Source: Prevotella sp.
GTDB lineage: Bacteria > Bacteroidota > Bacteroidia > Bacteroidales > Dysgonomonadaceae
Assembly: GCA_031260865.1 (NCBI GenBank)
Contig: JAISKQ010000304.1
Coordinates: 1-6,637, forward strand
Direction: 5' to 3'
DNA length: 6,637 nucleotides
Shown one piece after another: positions 6,225-6,637 of this stretch; the first letter of the stretch is position 1; the number at the start of each line of letters is the position of its first letter. The position numbers were made by a program, and so were the translations under genes. The notes under the pieces were generated by a model. The model searched no databases, was not told the origin of the DNA, and saw only the letters and a program-made list of their open reading frames with translations.

Positions 6225-6401
6225 AATGGCGCGAAGCGGTGGCGACTGCAAACTGTTACTTTTGTCACCTTTTTGAGTTATGAGTAGTAAGTAATGAGTT
6301 TTGAGTAATGAGTTCTAACAAGCTAGTAAACTTGAAATCTTGAACTCTAGTAAACTTGAAATCTAGTACACTTAAAAACTGTTACTTTTGTTACCTTTTT
6401 T
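6225..6401 (+). repeat. Composite dispersed repeat, copy B (about 175 bases)
   Basis: This is the second full copy of the element at 291-464, in the same orientation. It has the same order of parts: AATGGCGCGAAGCG (6225-6238, with GCGAAGC at 6231-6237), GTTACTTTTGTCACC (from 6255), the GAGT/TAAGTAATGAGT tract (6275-6313), a TAGTAAACTTG tract, and a closing GTTACTTTTGTTACC motif (6381-6401). A 2-base insertion at 6280-6281 relative to copy A puts a stop in the frame that is open on the minus strand of copy A. Confidence 0.85.
6323..6370 (+). repeat. 24-base tandem repeat inside copy B
   Basis: CTAGTAAACTTGAAATCT occurs at 6323-6340 and again, identically, at 6347-6364, a period of 24 bases. 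The matching part of copy A (about 388-420) has diverged, shorter TAAACTTG words. The opposite-strand form (GTTTACAAG twice) lies nearby at about 6197-6221, just outside copy B. The tract length thus differs between copies, as expected for slippage-prone sequence. Confidence 0.75.
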
Positions 6402-6521
6402 GAGTATTAAGAGCCTGTTTAAATTTTTATTGGTTCAATTATTTTATACTAACGCGTCATCGAGGTCTTGTCGTGCGTCAGCCAACGCCGTTTACTTCAT
6501 GGACGGGGCACCCGCAGAGCG

Positions 6522-6610
6522 AAAAAGGCGTAAAACGAAAACGTGTTTGAGCTTAGCTGCCGATTCGGATATAACAGCGTTTGGAGCGAGTTTTTTCGTT
6601 TAGCCTTTAA
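6522..6610. repeat. Long imperfect inverted repeat (hairpin element)
   Basis: AAAAAGGCGTAAAACGAAAA (6522-6541) is nearly complementary to TTTTTTCGTTTAGCCTTT (6591-6608), apart from two extra bases in the left arm. The enclosed 49 bases contain a further hairpin: GCTG and CAGC (6557-6577) flank CCGATTCGG (6560-6568). The right arm runs into the 40-base end repeat. The element may begin near 6411 (AGCCTGTTTAAATTTTT), giving a MITE-like unit that continues past the window end. It carries no plausible gene. Confidence 0.55.
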
Positions 6611-6637
6611 GCCCGTAGCGGGTCGTCCTATGAAGTG
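6598..6637 (+). repeat. 40-base direct repeat, right copy at window end
   Basis: This copy matches 1-40 at 38 of 40 positions and runs to the last base of the window. It contains CCCG-TAG-CGGG followed by TCGTCC. Because it overlaps the right arm of the long hairpin at 6522-6610, both copies probably belong to one dispersed element that is cut at both window edges. Confidence 0.85.

Larger units (their letters stand above)
5521..6637. other. Repeat-rich non-coding region upstream of the penicillin-binding protein
   Basis: No gene is supported in these 1.1 kb. After the minus-strand promoter (5549-5580) the region holds a 7-base-pair inverted repeat (5669-5695), a partial composite repeat (5804-5897), a nested palindrome cluster (6044-6159), the second full composite repeat (6225-6401) and a long hairpin element reaching the window end. 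The plus-strand frame at 6388-6603 lies inside the repeats, lacks any family signature and is not called. Between these parts (about 5581-5665, 5700-5800, 5900-6040) the sequence is AT-rich with nothing recognisable. Confidence 0.7.

Noticed and set aside
172..6401. GTYACYTTT motif clusters as a CRISPR array
   Set aside because: The units are 9 bases long, contiguous or irregularly spaced, and there are no uniform spacers and no cas genes.
6388..6603. Plus-strand 71-codon frame near the right end
   Set aside because: It starts in the GTYACYTTT motif and runs through the long inverted repeat. The low-complexity, Lys/Arg/Ser-rich translation looks like read-through of repeat DNA.

Overview
The window looks like a chromosomal fragment from a Bacteroidota (probably Bacteroidales) genome. 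The evidence is an AT-leaning composition, nearly absent Shine-Dalgarno sequences, a TAnnTTTG-type promoter upstream of the penicillin-binding protein, an ECF sigma factor paired with a four-helix membrane protein of a kind common in this phylum, and long intergenic stretches filled with short dispersed repeats. The genus cannot be fixed from the sequence.

Layout: 1-580 is a repeat-rich non-coding region. 581-2630 holds a plus-strand cluster: an ECF sigma factor, a membrane protein overlapping it by 4 bases (candidate non-canonical anti-sigma factor), and an exported TraB/GumN-family protein 32 bases downstream. A hairpin at 2648-2681, with T-rich flanks on both strands, separates this cluster from a convergent minus-strand pair. 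That pair is a bifunctional class A penicillin-binding protein (3124-5520) followed 57 bases downstream by a small DUF2752 membrane protein (2695-3066). 5521-6637 is a second repeat-rich non-coding region containing the penicillin-binding protein promoter.

How the genes may work together (inference): the sigma factor and membrane protein form an expected regulator pair, with the TraB/GumN protein as a likely co-transcribed envelope component. The minus-strand pair serves peptidoglycan synthesis plus a membrane protein of unknown function. Nothing in the sequence ties the two operons together beyond shared envelope location and a shared terminator.

The genes belong to known families. The least ordinary content is in the flanks: a composite repeat of about 175 bases present once on each side in the same orientation, six copies of a 9-base-period GTYACYTTT motif all on the plus strand, a nested palindrome cluster with a perfect 18-base inverted repeat, and a 40-base direct repeat lying exactly at both window ends, which suggests that the fragment ends inside copies of a dispersed element.
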